Shown piece after piece: positions 1 to 7,346 of a DNA stretch of 22,734 nucleotides; position 1 is the stretch's first letter; the number at the start of each line of letters is the position of its first letter. Origin of the DNA: Pseudomonadota bacterium (GTDB lineage: Bacteria > Pseudomonadota > Gammaproteobacteria > Burkholderiales > Burkholderiaceae_C). The notes beneath the pieces are model-generated. The model worked only from the letters and a program-made list of their open reading frames with translations, made no database searches and was not told where the DNA came from. The stretch covers positions 1 through 22,734 of the forward strand of contig JAEZZU010000346.1 of NCBI GenBank assembly GCA_023418355.1, read 5' to 3'. Both the position numbers and the translations under genes were made by a program.

Positions 1-124
1 CCCAGCAAAACTGGGTAGTGGGAAAGTCTTGGAAACCACGTCAAACTCAGTACAAACAACTGAGCAAGTATCCACAACAAATCAAAGAAAAATGCCGTTC
101 ACTTGGCTTAAGTGAACGGCATTA
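1..124 (+). mobile_element. Right end of an IS4-like insertion sequence (partial)
   Basis: Read inward from position 124 on the minus strand, the end is TAATGCCGTTCACTTAAG. From memory, the terminal repeat of E. coli IS4 begins TAATGCCGATCAGTTAAG, so 16 of 18 positions agree. The transposase-like open frame (2-115) runs into this repeat, as in compact IS elements. The terminal sequence also sits in a perfect palindrome with 14-base arms (91-104 and 110-123) and a 5-base loop, which could act as a hairpin or terminator shielding the IS. The left end lies outside the window, so the target-site duplication cannot be checked. The assignment to IS4 rests on this terminal match and is not proven. 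Confidence 0.6.
2..115 (+). CDS. C-terminal fragment of a probable IS4-family transposase
   Basis: An open frame enters from the left edge and stops at TGA 113-115, giving 37 residues that end KMPFTWLK. No catalytic DDE residue is visible because only the tail is present. The fragment is polar and rich in Thr, Ser and Gln, and it is less GC-rich than the neighbouring genes, which fits a transferred element. Identification depends on its overlap with an IS4-like terminal inverted repeat at 107-124, not on the protein sequence. It could instead be the end of an unrelated gene. Confidence 0.45.
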   Translation, partial: PAKLGSGKVLETTSNSVQTTEQVSTTNQRKMPFTWLK

Positions 125-133
125 GCGGCTAGC

Positions 134-156
134 GCTGAATTGATAAGCAATTCAGC
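134..156. repeat. Perfect hairpin next to the IS end
   Basis: Nine-base arms GCTGAATTG (134-142) and CAATTCAGC (148-156) flank the loop ATAAG. The surrounding bases, AGCGCT at 131-136 and GAAAGCTAT at 159-167, resemble the palindromic element at 13491-13570, so this may be a rearranged copy of the same repeat family. Confidence 0.5.
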
Positions 157-179
157 ATGAAAGCTATCTGAAAACAAAC

Positions 180-209
180 AAGGGAGCGCGCAAGCAGCTC
201 CCTTTTTTG
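180..209 (-). terminator. Bidirectional terminator downstream of the hydroxyacid oxidase gene
   Basis: Eight-base arms AAGGGAGC (180-187) and GCTCCCTT (197-204) enclose a 9-base loop. Read on the minus strand, the stem follows the end of the oxidase gene by about 17 bases and is followed by a T-rich tail (TTGTTTGTTTT). On the plus strand it is followed by TTTTTT, so it may work both ways. Confidence 0.75.
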
Positions 210-220
210 TTGCAGATGTT

Positions 221-1363
221 TCAGCGCGGCTGCCAGAGTACTTCAGGTGTAATGTCCGCCACGGTGGCGCAGCCCAGCTGGGCCATCGTCAGCTCCAGCT
301 CCGCGCGCAGCAGATGCAGCAGGTGGGCCACACCAACCAGCCCGGCCGTGGCCAGTGCATACAGCTGCGGGCGGCCAATCAGCACAGCACTGGCACCGAG
401 CGCCAGCGCCTTGACCACATCCGTGCCATAGCGCACGCCGCTGTCCAGCAGAAGCGGCACCCGTCCCCCCACGGCCTGCGCAATCACCGGCAAAACCTCC
501 ATGGGGCTGACAACACCATCGAGCACGCGGCCGCCGTGGTTGGAAACAATCAACGCATCTGCCCCCAGCTCCACAGCTAGCTTTGCCTGCGCGGGCGACA
601 GAATGCCTTTGACGATGATGGGCAGCTGCGTCTGGGCGCGCAGCCAGCGCAGGTCGTCCCAGACCGGTACCTGCTGCATGAGGGGAGAGCCAAACAGAAT
701 CGGCCCCAGTAAAGGCGGGGTGTGCTGCGTGGTGGGCATGCCGCGCAGATTGGCCGCTTCCACGCCATGCGGCAGCGGAAAGCTGGAGCGTTTGATGGAG
801 GCATCCACCGTCCAGACGATGGCGGTGTAGCCTGCGGCCTCTGCCCGGCGCACCAGCTGCAGGCTGTGCTCGCGAGCAGGCTGCATATAGAGCTGGAACC
901 AGCGCGGCGTGCTGTGCCCCATCTCTGCAGCAGCGGCCTGCCCCGCCTGCGCAATTTCCTCCAGCGTAAAGCTGGAGAGCGTGCTCACCACCATGCCGGT
1001 CTGCAAGGCCATGGCAGCGCGTACCGTGGCGAGCTCCCCTTCCGGGTGCACCAGCCGCAGGTAGGCCACAGGTGCCAGCAGCATGGGGCTGACCAGCGTC
1101 TGCCCCAGCAGCTCAATGCGTGTATGGGCGTGCTGCAGATTGGCTACGGGCTGCGGAACCAGCCGCAGTGCATCCAGTGCTGTGCGGTTGTGTGCCACCG
1201 TCAGGTGCTGGTCGGCACCACTCTGGATGTGCTGCCAGGCCTGCGCTTCGATGTGGTGAATGGCGTGGCGTTCGTAATCCGCCGCACAGCGGATATCCGC
1301 AGGAATCTGCGTGTGCGCGGCGCGTACCGATTCGCCGAGGGCGTTGCGCAGGGCGTGTTCCAT
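221..1363 (-). CDS. FMN-dependent alpha-hydroxyacid oxidase/dehydrogenase
   Basis: This is a 380-residue member of the L-lactate dehydrogenase/glycolate oxidase family. Such enzymes oxidise an alpha-hydroxyacid to the 2-oxoacid using FMN in a TIM barrel. Family residues seen include Y159 (QLYMQP), D187 (WTVD), K252 (IVKG), H276 and R279 (SNHGGR), and the phosphate-binding LLLDSGVRYG and ALIGRPQLY segments. The Tyr that normally binds the substrate carboxylate (Tyr24 of spinach glycolate oxidase) aligns with H45, and the loop carrying Arg164 looks shortened, so the substrate is probably unusual. I chose ATG 1363 because it overlaps the upstream hydroxylase stop as TGATG, with GGAGG four bases before it. 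A GTG at 1378 is the alternative. The position suggests cotranslation with piuC. The real substrate cannot be read from sequence. Confidence 0.88.
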   Translation of the reverse strand: MEHALRNALGESVRAAHTQIPADIRCAADYERHAIHHIEAQAWQHIQSGADQHLTVAHNRTALDALRLVPQPVANLQHAHTRIELLGQTLVSPMLLAPVAYLRLVHPEGELATVRAAMALQTGMVVSTLSSFTLEEIAQAGQAAAAEMGHSTPRWFQLYMQPAREHSLQLVRRAEAAGYTAIVWTVDASIKRSSFPLPHGVEAANLRGMPTTQHTPPLLGPILFGSPLMQQVPVWDDLRWLRAQTQLPIIVKGILSPAQAKLAVELGADALIVSNHGGRVLDGVVSPMEVLPVIAQAVGGRVPLLLDSGVRYGTDVVKALALGASAVLIGRPQLYALATAGLVGVAHLLHLLRAELELTMAQLGCATVADITPEVLWQPR

Positions 1364-2043
1364 CAGGCCTCCGACCACATGCGCAGCAGGTTGTGGTACG
1401 TCCCGGACAGGGCCGAGAGCCTGGGGTGGTCCGGGCAGTCCACGGTCAGCTGCTGGATGGACTGGTCCAGATCAAACAGCAAGCGGCGCTGCTCGTCAGA
1501 TTTCACCATGCTCTGCGTCCAGAAGAACGAGGCATAGCGCGTGCCCCGGGTGACGGGGTTGACGCGGTGCAGGCTGGTGCCGGGGTAGAGGATGGCATCA
1601 CCTGCCGCGAGCTTGACGCTCTGGTGGCCAAAGGTGTCTTCCACGATCAGCTCGCCACCTTCGTATTCGTCGGGGTCGCTGAAGAACACCGTGGTCGACA
1701 CATCGGTGCGCACCTTGATGGCCGTGCCCGGAATCACAAACAGCGCATTGTCGATGTGGTTGCCATAGGTGCCGCCGCCTTCATAGCGGTTAAAGCGCGG
1801 TGGCAGCACACGCAGCGGCAGCGCGGCAGACAGGTACAGGGGGTTCTTGCCCAGCTTGTCCAGAATCAGGTGGCCCATCTTCTGCGCCAGCGGGCTGTCG
1901 ATGGGCAGCTGCAGATTGCTTTTGACCTTGGCCGCAAGATGTCCGGCCGTGGTGCGGCCATCCTGCCAGTCGGCCGCTTCCAGGGCCTCTCGGCATTCAC
2001 GGACTTCTTCGGGGCTCAGCAGGGCGGGAATGCGCAGCATCAT
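1363..2043 (-). CDS. piuC: Fe(II)/2-oxoglutarate-dependent PKHD-type hydroxylase, PiuC/YbiX family
   Basis: The 226-residue product is an iron/2-oxoglutarate dioxygenase of the PKHD type. The metal triad is visible as H96 and D98 (GNHID) and H159 (SLHRVN), with R169 (GTRYASFFW) as the likely 2-oxoglutarate ligand. The start at ATG 2043 gives the usual family length; an upstream TTG at 2052 is less likely. A purine-rich AAAGAAAGG lies about nine bases upstream of the ATG. In Pseudomonas (piuA-piuC) and E. coli (fiu-ybiX), this family sits beside catecholate siderophore receptors and is linked to iron uptake, but its substrate is unknown. The same arrangement occurs here. The gene ends TGATG into the hydroxyacid oxidase. 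A terminator lies between it and the receptor, so it may be expressed by readthrough or from a promoter I cannot identify. Confidence 0.93.
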   Translation of the reverse strand: MMLRIPALLSPEEVRECREALEAADWQDGRTTAGHLAAKVKSNLQLPIDSPLAQKMGHLILDKLGKNPLYLSAALPLRVLPPRFNRYEGGGTYGNHIDNALFVIPGTAIKVRTDVSTTVFFSDPDEYEGGELIVEDTFGHQSVKLAAGDAILYPGTSLHRVNPVTRGTRYASFFWTQSMVKSDEQRRLLFDLDQSIQQLTVDCPDHPRLSALSGTYHNLLRMWSEA

Positions 2044-2085
2044 CGTGGTCAACCTTTCTTTGCGTGCATGCAGCAGTATGTATGG

Positions 2086-2120
2086 AAAAGCCCCGCTGCA
2101 GCAGGCGCTGGCGGGGCTTT
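2086..2120 (-). terminator. Rho-independent terminator after the TonB-dependent receptor
   Basis: Ten-base arms AAAGCCCCGC (2087-2096) and GCGGGGCTTT (2111-2120) enclose a 14-base loop. On the minus strand the stem ends in TTTT. It lies 47 bases past the receptor stop and 43 bases before piuC, so it probably attenuates transcription into the two downstream enzymes. Confidence 0.8.
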
Positions 2121-2166
2121 GTTGATGGCCTATGGCACTGATCCACTCAGGCCCTGTGCACCTGTC

Positions 2167-4506
2167 TTAGTAGGTGAACTTGAGAGTTGCCACGGCGGAG
2201 CGGCCTGCACCCAGTGTGGCGTAGTGCGAGGAGTAGCTGGATGCGTAGTACACCTTGTCTGTCAGGTTGTAGACATTGACCTGCAGGCTCAGGTTGGGGT
2301 TGAACGCATAGCTGAGCATGGCGTCGTAGCGTACATAGCCAGGCGTGGCCTTGGTGATCAGCACGTTGCTATTGGTACCGCCGTAGGCATAGCCTGCAAC
2401 AGATTCACTCTGACCGATTGCCCCAACACCCATGGTCAGCTTAGGTGTGAACTTGTAGCTGGTCCACAGGCTTGCACTGTGCTTGGGGGTATTGGGGAAG
2501 GCCATGCCAGTGCCGGCAGCAGGGAGGCCGTCTTTGGTCGTACCAATGTTTTTCTGCTTGCTCTCCATGTAGGTGTAGCCGCCAAAGACATCCCACTTGG
2601 GGTTGATGCGGCCGGAGAAGCCCAGCTCCAGACCGTTCACATGCTTTTTGCCCACCATGGATGCCAGGCTGGTATTGGGGTCACGCACGCGCGCATTGCT
2701 GGTTTCGTTGCGGAACAGTGCAGCAGTCAGCGACAGCTGTTTGTTCAGCAGATCCCATTTCGTACCGACTTCATACGAGCGGGTTTTTTCTGGCTTGAGC
2801 TGATCGGCATTGAGGGTCGGGGTGCGACCGCTGCTACTGCTATCAATGGTGCCGTCTGCGCTTTGACCATTGCCATTGCCGCCAGGGGTCGAAGAGGTAC
2901 CGGTACTGGCATAAATGCTGGCATTGGGTTGCAGCTTGTAGACCAAACCCAGTTGGTAGTTGAACAGGGTGTCGTTACGGCTGTAGCCAGTGCTATTGGT
3001 ATCGGTCCATTGCTTGGTGCGATAGCTGTCTACACGTAAGCCAGCGTTGAGCAGCCACTCAGGTGTCAGCGTGAGTGTGTCAAAACCGTAGATGGAAACC
3101 GTTTCGGTCTTGTAGTGCGTGAAGGCATTGTTGCGGGCGATGGAGCCGTCCCATGCATCATTGCCGTTGGGGTGCGTCAAGCTGGCAACCGTACCAGGTG
3201 CATAGCCGCCGATGGCACATGCAGAGCTATTGATAGAACTTGAGCTGCCACTGACGGTACAAGTTTTGTTGCCAGCAGCATCGAATAGCGTATAGCCATC
3301 CACATCAGAGGTTTCACGCGACAGTTCCAGACCCAAAGCAAATTGGTGCTTGAAGCCTGCAGCGGTGGCTTCCCCTGTCAATTCCGTGACGTTCTGCAGC
3401 GTTTCTGTTTCGCTGTAGCGCGAATTCATACGACGCCATACCTGGCCGTTTTCCACATTGCCCTGACTGTCGTCAGGCTGTGTCCAGACGTAGTCTTGTT
3501 TGGACTTGCCGTAGCGGGTTGCGTTGCGGATCTTGTTGGTATCCGAGAACTTGTGCTCGATTGCAGCCGTGAATACATCGCTCTTTTCCTTGCGGAAATC
3601 GCGTGCCTTCAGTCCATACCAGTTATCACGATTGCCACCAAAGGTTGGTTGAATCGTGGTGGGCGTATTAATTTTTTTCAGCTGAGCAGAAGAGCCCAAT
3701 GCATAAGGCACACCACCATCAGGCATGTCATCCGTCTGCAGATGCTCATACGACAGCGTGACCTGTGTGGGCGTGTTCATGCCAAAGGTCACGGTAGGTG
3801 CAATACCCCAGCGCTTGTTTTCAGGGCCATTGCGGCCAGGTACATCGGCATCGTGCACCATGGCATTCAGGCGGAAGCCCGTGGTGTCATTGATCACACG
3901 GTTCAGGTCCAAGGTGGCGCGCTTGTACTTGTCAGTGCCCAGGCCTACGTCGCCGGTGATGAAGTCTTCATTCTTGGCTTTCTTGGTCGTCAGATTGATC
4001 GAGCCACCGGCACCACCACGGCCCGTGTAGGCCGAGTCAGCACCCTTGATCACCTGCACGCTTTCCAGGTTGAACACCTCACGATTGCTGGCCCCGATAT
4101 CGCGCAGACCATCCACAAAAATGCTGCTCTGGGCATCGCTGCCGCGCATGAAGGGGCGGTCTCCGCTGGGGTTGCCGCCTTCACCAGAACCAAAAGTAAT
4201 ACCGGGTGTGGTTTTGAGTGCTTCGGTCAGGCTTGTGGCACCCGTTTGCTCCATCACTTCTTCGGTGATGACTTGCACGGTCTTGGGTGTATCAATCAGC
4301 GGTGCGGTGAACTGGGGCAGCGGGACTGAGTTGGCCTGGAATGAGTTTTCAGCACTATCCGTCACCGTCACAGTCGACAAGGTGGCAGTTTCCTGGGCAA
4401 AAGCAGTGGCACCAGCAATGCACAGACCTGCGGCCAGCGCGACCTGCAGGGGCGACAGTTCATTGTTGATGCCGGACTTGTTAGATGTTTTTGGGGCGTT
4501 GGACAT
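2167..4506 (-). CDS. TonB-dependent catecholate-type siderophore receptor
   Basis: This 779-residue outer-membrane receptor imports ferric siderophore using TonB energy. The start MSNAPKTSNK at 4506 gives a long polar n-region, a hydrophobic core (LSPLQVALAAGLCIAGATAF) and a likely cleavage after AFA. A TonB box-like STVTVTD follows. The plug domain begins near DTPKTVQVITEE and includes FVDGLRDIG and the VQVIKGADSAYTGRGGAGG segment. A 22-strand barrel follows, ending in ATLKFTY with a terminal aromatic residue for BAM recognition. A GTG at 4536 would add ten residues. I see no clear Shine-Dalgarno for either start. Adjacency to piuC supports a Fiu/PiuA-like catechol or drug-conjugate receptor. 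The exact ligand is inferred, so no symbol is assigned. Confidence 0.93.
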   Translation of the reverse strand: MSNAPKTSNKSGINNELSPLQVALAAGLCIAGATAFAQETATLSTVTVTDSAENSFQANSVPLPQFTAPLIDTPKTVQVITEEVMEQTGATSLTEALKTTPGITFGSGEGGNPSGDRPFMRGSDAQSSIFVDGLRDIGASNREVFNLESVQVIKGADSAYTGRGGAGGSINLTTKKAKNEDFITGDVGLGTDKYKRATLDLNRVINDTTGFRLNAMVHDADVPGRNGPENKRWGIAPTVTFGMNTPTQVTLSYEHLQTDDMPDGGVPYALGSSAQLKKINTPTTIQPTFGGNRDNWYGLKARDFRKEKSDVFTAAIEHKFSDTNKIRNATRYGKSKQDYVWTQPDDSQGNVENGQVWRRMNSRYSETETLQNVTELTGEATAAGFKHQFALGLELSRETSDVDGYTLFDAAGNKTCTVSGSSSSINSSACAIGGYAPGTVASLTHPNGNDAWDGSIARNNAFTHYKTETVSIYGFDTLTLTPEWLLNAGLRVDSYRTKQWTDTNSTGYSRNDTLFNYQLGLVYKLQPNASIYASTGTSSTPGGNGNGQSADGTIDSSSSGRTPTLNADQLKPEKTRSYEVGTKWDLLNKQLSLTAALFRNETSNARVRDPNTSLASMVGKKHVNGLELGFSGRINPKWDVFGGYTYMESKQKNIGTTKDGLPAAGTGMAFPNTPKHSASLWTSYKFTPKLTMGVGAIGQSESVAGYAYGGTNSNVLITKATPGYVRYDAMLSYAFNPNLSLQVNVYNLTDKVYYASSYSSHYATLGAGRSAVATLKFTY

Positions 4507-4552
4507 GGGATGTTTGATAAGTTGCGCCCCAACCACGAACGGGGCGGCACGG

Positions 4553-4582
4553 ATTGTATTCCTGATTGAGAACTATTCTTTT
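4553..4582 (-). promoter_or_regulatory. Putative Fur-regulated promoter of the receptor gene
   Basis: On the minus strand, AGAATAGTTCT (4569-4579) has AGAA/TTCT arms around TAG within an AT-rich stretch that resembles a Fur box. A -10-like TACAAT lies just downstream at 4553-4558. A poor -35 (AAAGAA) would lie inside the Fur-like site. Fur control is expected for a siderophore receptor, but the match is only partial. Confidence 0.4.
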
Positions 4583-4647
4583 TTAGCTTTGTGTTGACCT
4601 GACTCAAAACGATGCGAATGGGGGCGCAATGCAACTGGCGAAGGGCT

Positions 4648-4675
4648 CTTGAAAAGCACAGCCATGCCCGCATAT
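4648..4675 (+). promoter_or_regulatory. Sigma32-like heat-shock promoter for htpG
   Basis: CTTGAAA at 4648-4654 exactly matches the core of the sigma32 -35 consensus. After 12 bases comes CCCGCAT (4667-4673), similar to the -10 consensus CCCATNT. It lies about 70 bases before the htpG start, and htpG is a classic heat-shock gene. The -10 match is imperfect. Confidence 0.45.
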
Positions 4676-4741
4676 GCCTGCCTGTGCCGGATGTCTGGCT
4701 TTGAAATTTGGTATTCACTTCTGACAGCAACCTATAAAAAC

Positions 4742-6688
4742 ATGAGCAAGCAAACCCATTCTTTCCAGGCCGAAGTGGCGCAATTGCTGCATTTGGTGAC
4801 TCACTCCCTGTACTCCAACCCCGAGATCTTTCTGCGTGAGCTGATCTCCAACGCATCGGACGCCTGCGACAAGCTGCGCTTTGAAGCCTTGAACGATGCC
4901 AGCCTGTATGGCGATCAGCCCAATCTGGAAGTGCGTGTGTCCTTCGACAAGGAGGCCAAGACCATCACGATCGCCGATACCGGTATCGGCATGAGCCAGC
5001 AGGAAGCCATCGACAACCTGGGCACGATTGCCAAGAGCGGCACCAAGGCTTTCATGGAAAAACTCAGCGGTGACCAGAAGAGTGATGCGCAGCTGATCGG
5101 TCAGTTTGGTGTCGGTTTCTATTCCGGCTTTATCGTGGCCAACAAGATCACGGTCGAGTCGCGCCGCGCAGGGCTGCCTGCGTCGGAAGGCGTGCGCTGG
5201 ATCAGCGGTGGCACGGGCGACTTTGAGGTCGAGCAGATCGAGCGTGCCGAGCGCGGCACCAGCATCACGCTGCACCTGCGTGACGATGCCGAAGAGTTCC
5301 TGAACGGCTGGAAGCTCAAGCAGGTCATCAACAAGTACTCTGACCACATCAGCCTGCCCATCCTGATGGAAAAGGAAGAGTGGAAGGATGGCGAGAACGA
5401 TCAGCCCGGCGGCATGGTCAAGACCGGCGAATGGGAAACTGTGAACAAGGCCAGCGCCCTGTGGACCCGCCCCAAGAAGGACATCACCGAGGAGCAGTAC
5501 AAGGAGTTCTACAAGGCCATCAGCCACGACTACGACGATCCGCTGATCTGGAGCCACAACCGCGTCGAGGGCAATACCGAGTACACCCAGCTGCTCTACA
5601 TCCCTGCCAAGGCGCCTTTTGACCTGTACCACCGCGACAAGAAGGCGGGTGTGAAACTGTATGTGAAGCGCGTGTTCATCATGGACGATGCCGATGCGCT
5701 GATGCCCGGCTATCTGCGTTTTGTGAAGGGCGTGATCGATTCGGCCGATCTGCCGCTGAACGTGAGCCGCGAGCTGCTGCAGGAAAGCCGCGACGTGAAG
5801 CTGATCCGTGATGGTTCCGTCAAGCGCGTGCTGTCCATGCTCGAAGACCTGGCCAAGCACGACAAGCACGAAGCATCCACCGATGCCGAAGGCGTGACCG
5901 ATGTGGTCAGCGAAGAAGACAAGGCCAAGGAAGGCAAGTACAGCCAGTTCTACGCCGAGTTTGGCGCTGTGCTCAAGGAAGGTCTGGGTGAAGACTTTGC
6001 CAACAAGGAGCGCATCTCCAAGCTGCTGCGCTTTGCTTCGACCAACTCTGACACCGTTTCCGTCTCGCTGGCCGACTACAAGGCCCGCATGAAGGAAGGC
6101 CAGGAGGCGATTTACTACATCACCGCCGAAACCCTGGCTGCTGCCAAGAACAGCCCCCAGCTGGAAGTGTTCAAGAAGAAGGGCATTGAAGTTCTGCTCA
6201 TGACCGACCGCGTGGACGAGTGGGCGCTGAACTACCTGACGCACTTTGACGGCACACCGCTGCAGTCCGTGGCCAAGGGTGCGGTGGATCTGGGCAAGCT
6301 GCAGGACGAGGCCGAGAAGAAGGCCGCCGAGGAAGCCGCCGAAGCCTTCAAGCCCGTGCTGGCCAAGCTCAAGGAAGCGCTCAAGGACAAGGCTGAGGAT
6401 GTGCGCGTGACCACGCGTCTGGTCGACTCGCCTGCCTGCCTGGTGGTGACCGAAGATGGCATGAGCACCCAGCTGGCGCGCATGCTCAAGCAGGCTGGTC
6501 AGGCAGTGCCTACGACCAAGCCGGTGCTGGAAGTGAACCCTGAGCACGCTCTGGTCAAGAAGCTGGACGGCAGCGTGCACTTCCACGATCTGGCGCACAT
6601 CCTGTTTGACCAGGCGCTGCTGGCTGAAGGCGGCATCCCTGAAGATCCTGCCGCCTACGTCAAGCGTGTGAACGCACTGCTGGTCTGA
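4742..6688 (+). CDS. htpG: Chaperone HtpG (bacterial Hsp90)
   Basis: This is a 648-residue ATP-dependent Hsp90 chaperone of the cytoplasm. It is slightly longer than E. coli HtpG (624). The N-terminal GHKL ATPase shows E33 (FLRELISNASD), N37, D79 and the glycine loop IADTGIGMS, and the lid segment LIGQFGVGFYSGF at 119-130. The middle domain has the conserved LPLNVSRELLQESRDVK stretch, and the C-terminal dimerisation region ends DPAAYVKRVNALLV. I chose ATG 4742 (MSKQTHSFQAEV) because it matches the family N-terminus; an upstream ATG-like start at 4649 adds 31 unrelated residues. No Shine-Dalgarno precedes the ATG (CCTATAAAAAC), which is unusual for an abundant protein. A sigma32-like promoter lies upstream and a strong terminator follows, so it is probably monocistronic. 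Confidence 0.98.
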   Translation: MSKQTHSFQAEVAQLLHLVTHSLYSNPEIFLRELISNASDACDKLRFEALNDASLYGDQPNLEVRVSFDKEAKTITIADTGIGMSQQEAIDNLGTIAKSGTKAFMEKLSGDQKSDAQLIGQFGVGFYSGFIVANKITVESRRAGLPASEGVRWISGGTGDFEVEQIERAERGTSITLHLRDDAEEFLNGWKLKQVINKYSDHISLPILMEKEEWKDGENDQPGGMVKTGEWETVNKASALWTRPKKDITEEQYKEFYKAISHDYDDPLIWSHNRVEGNTEYTQLLYIPAKAPFDLYHRDKKAGVKLYVKRVFIMDDADALMPGYLRFVKGVIDSADLPLNVSRELLQESRDVKLIRDGSVKRVLSMLEDLAKHDKHEASTDAEGVTDVVSEEDKAKEGKYSQFYAEFGAVLKEGLGEDFANKERISKLLRFASTNSDTVSVSLADYKARMKEGQEAIYYITAETLAAAKNSPQLEVFKKKGIEVLLMTDRVDEWALNYLTHFDGTPLQSVAKGAVDLGKLQDEAEKKAAEEAAEAFKPVLAKLKEALKDKAEDVRVTTRLVDSPACLVVTEDGMSTQLARMLKQAGQAVPTTKPVLEVNPEHALVKKLDGSVHFHDLAHILFDQALLAEGGIPEDPAAYVKRVNALLV

Positions 6689-6710
6689 GCTTGATTCCTG
6701 CCTGACCATG

Positions 6711-6742
6711 GCCCCAAGGCACTGAGCCTTGGGGCTTTTTTT
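6711..6742 (+). terminator. Rho-independent terminator of htpG
   Basis: Ten-base perfect arms GCCCCAAGGC (6711-6720) and GCCTTGGGGC (6726-6735) enclose a 5-base loop and are followed by seven Ts. It lies 22 bases after the htpG stop. Confidence 0.95.
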
Positions 6743-6749
6743 ATGCATG

Positions 6750-6797
6750 AAAAATGGCTATGGCGCCGATGTAGCAAGCGCTAGGTGCTATTTTTTT
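6750..6797. repeat. Degenerate copy of the AGCGCT/AGCTAT palindromic element
   Basis: CAAGCGCTAGGTGCTAT (6775-6791) matches CAAGCGCTGAAAGCTAT of the palindrome at 13554-13570 in 13 of 17 positions. It is preceded by AAAAATGGCTATGGCGC, an imperfect partner arm. The element separates the htpG terminator from the lipoprotein gene. Confidence 0.45.
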
Positions 6798-6857
6798 GTG
6801 TAAATGGCTTCGTGTGGAAGTTCCTGTCATTTGTGCAGGGAAGGCCAGCGGCGGACA

Positions 6858-7301
6858 ATGGCAGGCATGAAAACACTGTTTCTGACTTTGATGGCTGGCA
6901 GCTTGCTGGCAGGGTGCGCGACTTCGGCAGGTGTCGGGGTGGGCGTGCCTGTGGGGCCATTTCGTGTCGGCGTCGGCATGGGAACAGGTGGTGTCTCTGC
7001 CGGGGTGAGCACGGGTGTTGGCCCGGTGGGCGTTGGCGTGGGGGTGAACCAGCGGGGGCAGGTCACGGGCAATGCGGGCGTCGGTGTCTCCACCCCTATT
7101 GGCGGTGGTGCGCATGTGGGGGCGGGTGTGGGCACGTCCACCGTGCTGCATGACCCGCAGACGGCATCCCAGAAAAAAGCCGTGCAGGAATCTGCCACAC
7201 CGCAGGAGCCCGCGCCTGCAGCTCCTGCGCAGGGAGCTGTGCAGTGGCGTGATGCGCAGGGCAATGTGGTGCCTGAGTGCCGTATTCGTGGCATGTGCTG
7301 A
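6858..7301 (+). CDS. Small Gly/Val-repeat lipoprotein of unknown function
   Basis: The 147-residue product begins MAGMKTLFLTLMAGSLLAGC, a signal peptide with the lipobox LAGC, so it should be lipidated at Cys20. Residues of about 23-90 form a low-complexity stretch of GVGVG, GVG and GVS units containing Pro and Asn turns. A linker rich in Ala, Pro, Glu and Gln follows, then a short end, VQWRDAQGNVVPECRIRGMC, with two more Cys residues that could pair. Alternative starts are the ATG at 6867 (MKTLFL) and a less likely upstream one at 6804. No family is recognised with confidence; it is loosely like glycine-zipper envelope lipoproteins. It stands alone between htpG and the convergent histidine kinase. 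Confidence 0.75.
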   Translation: MAGMKTLFLTLMAGSLLAGCATSAGVGVGVPVGPFRVGVGMGTGGVSAGVSTGVGPVGVGVGVNQRGQVTGNAGVGVSTPIGGGAHVGAGVGTSTVLHDPQTASQKKAVQESATPQEPAPAAPAQGAVQWRDAQGNVVPECRIRGMC

Positions 7302-7346
7302 AGGCAGGCAGCACATGAACTTCCCGCCAGCAGGCGCGCCGCCTAC

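Noticed and set aside
46..64. CTCAG/CTGAG inverted pair (and CCCAG/CTGGG at 1-15)
   Set aside because: The 5-base arms are too short to count as features and lie inside the probable transposase frame.
1120..3039. 639-codon plus-strand open frame across piuC and the receptor
   Set aside because: It is antisense to two recognised genes and crosses their boundary and a terminator. No domain is recognisable.
4715..6748. 677-codon open frame antisense to htpG
   Set aside because: It lies entirely opposite a certain htpG gene. It is His/Leu/Val-rich with no domains, as expected for antisense frames in GC-rich DNA.
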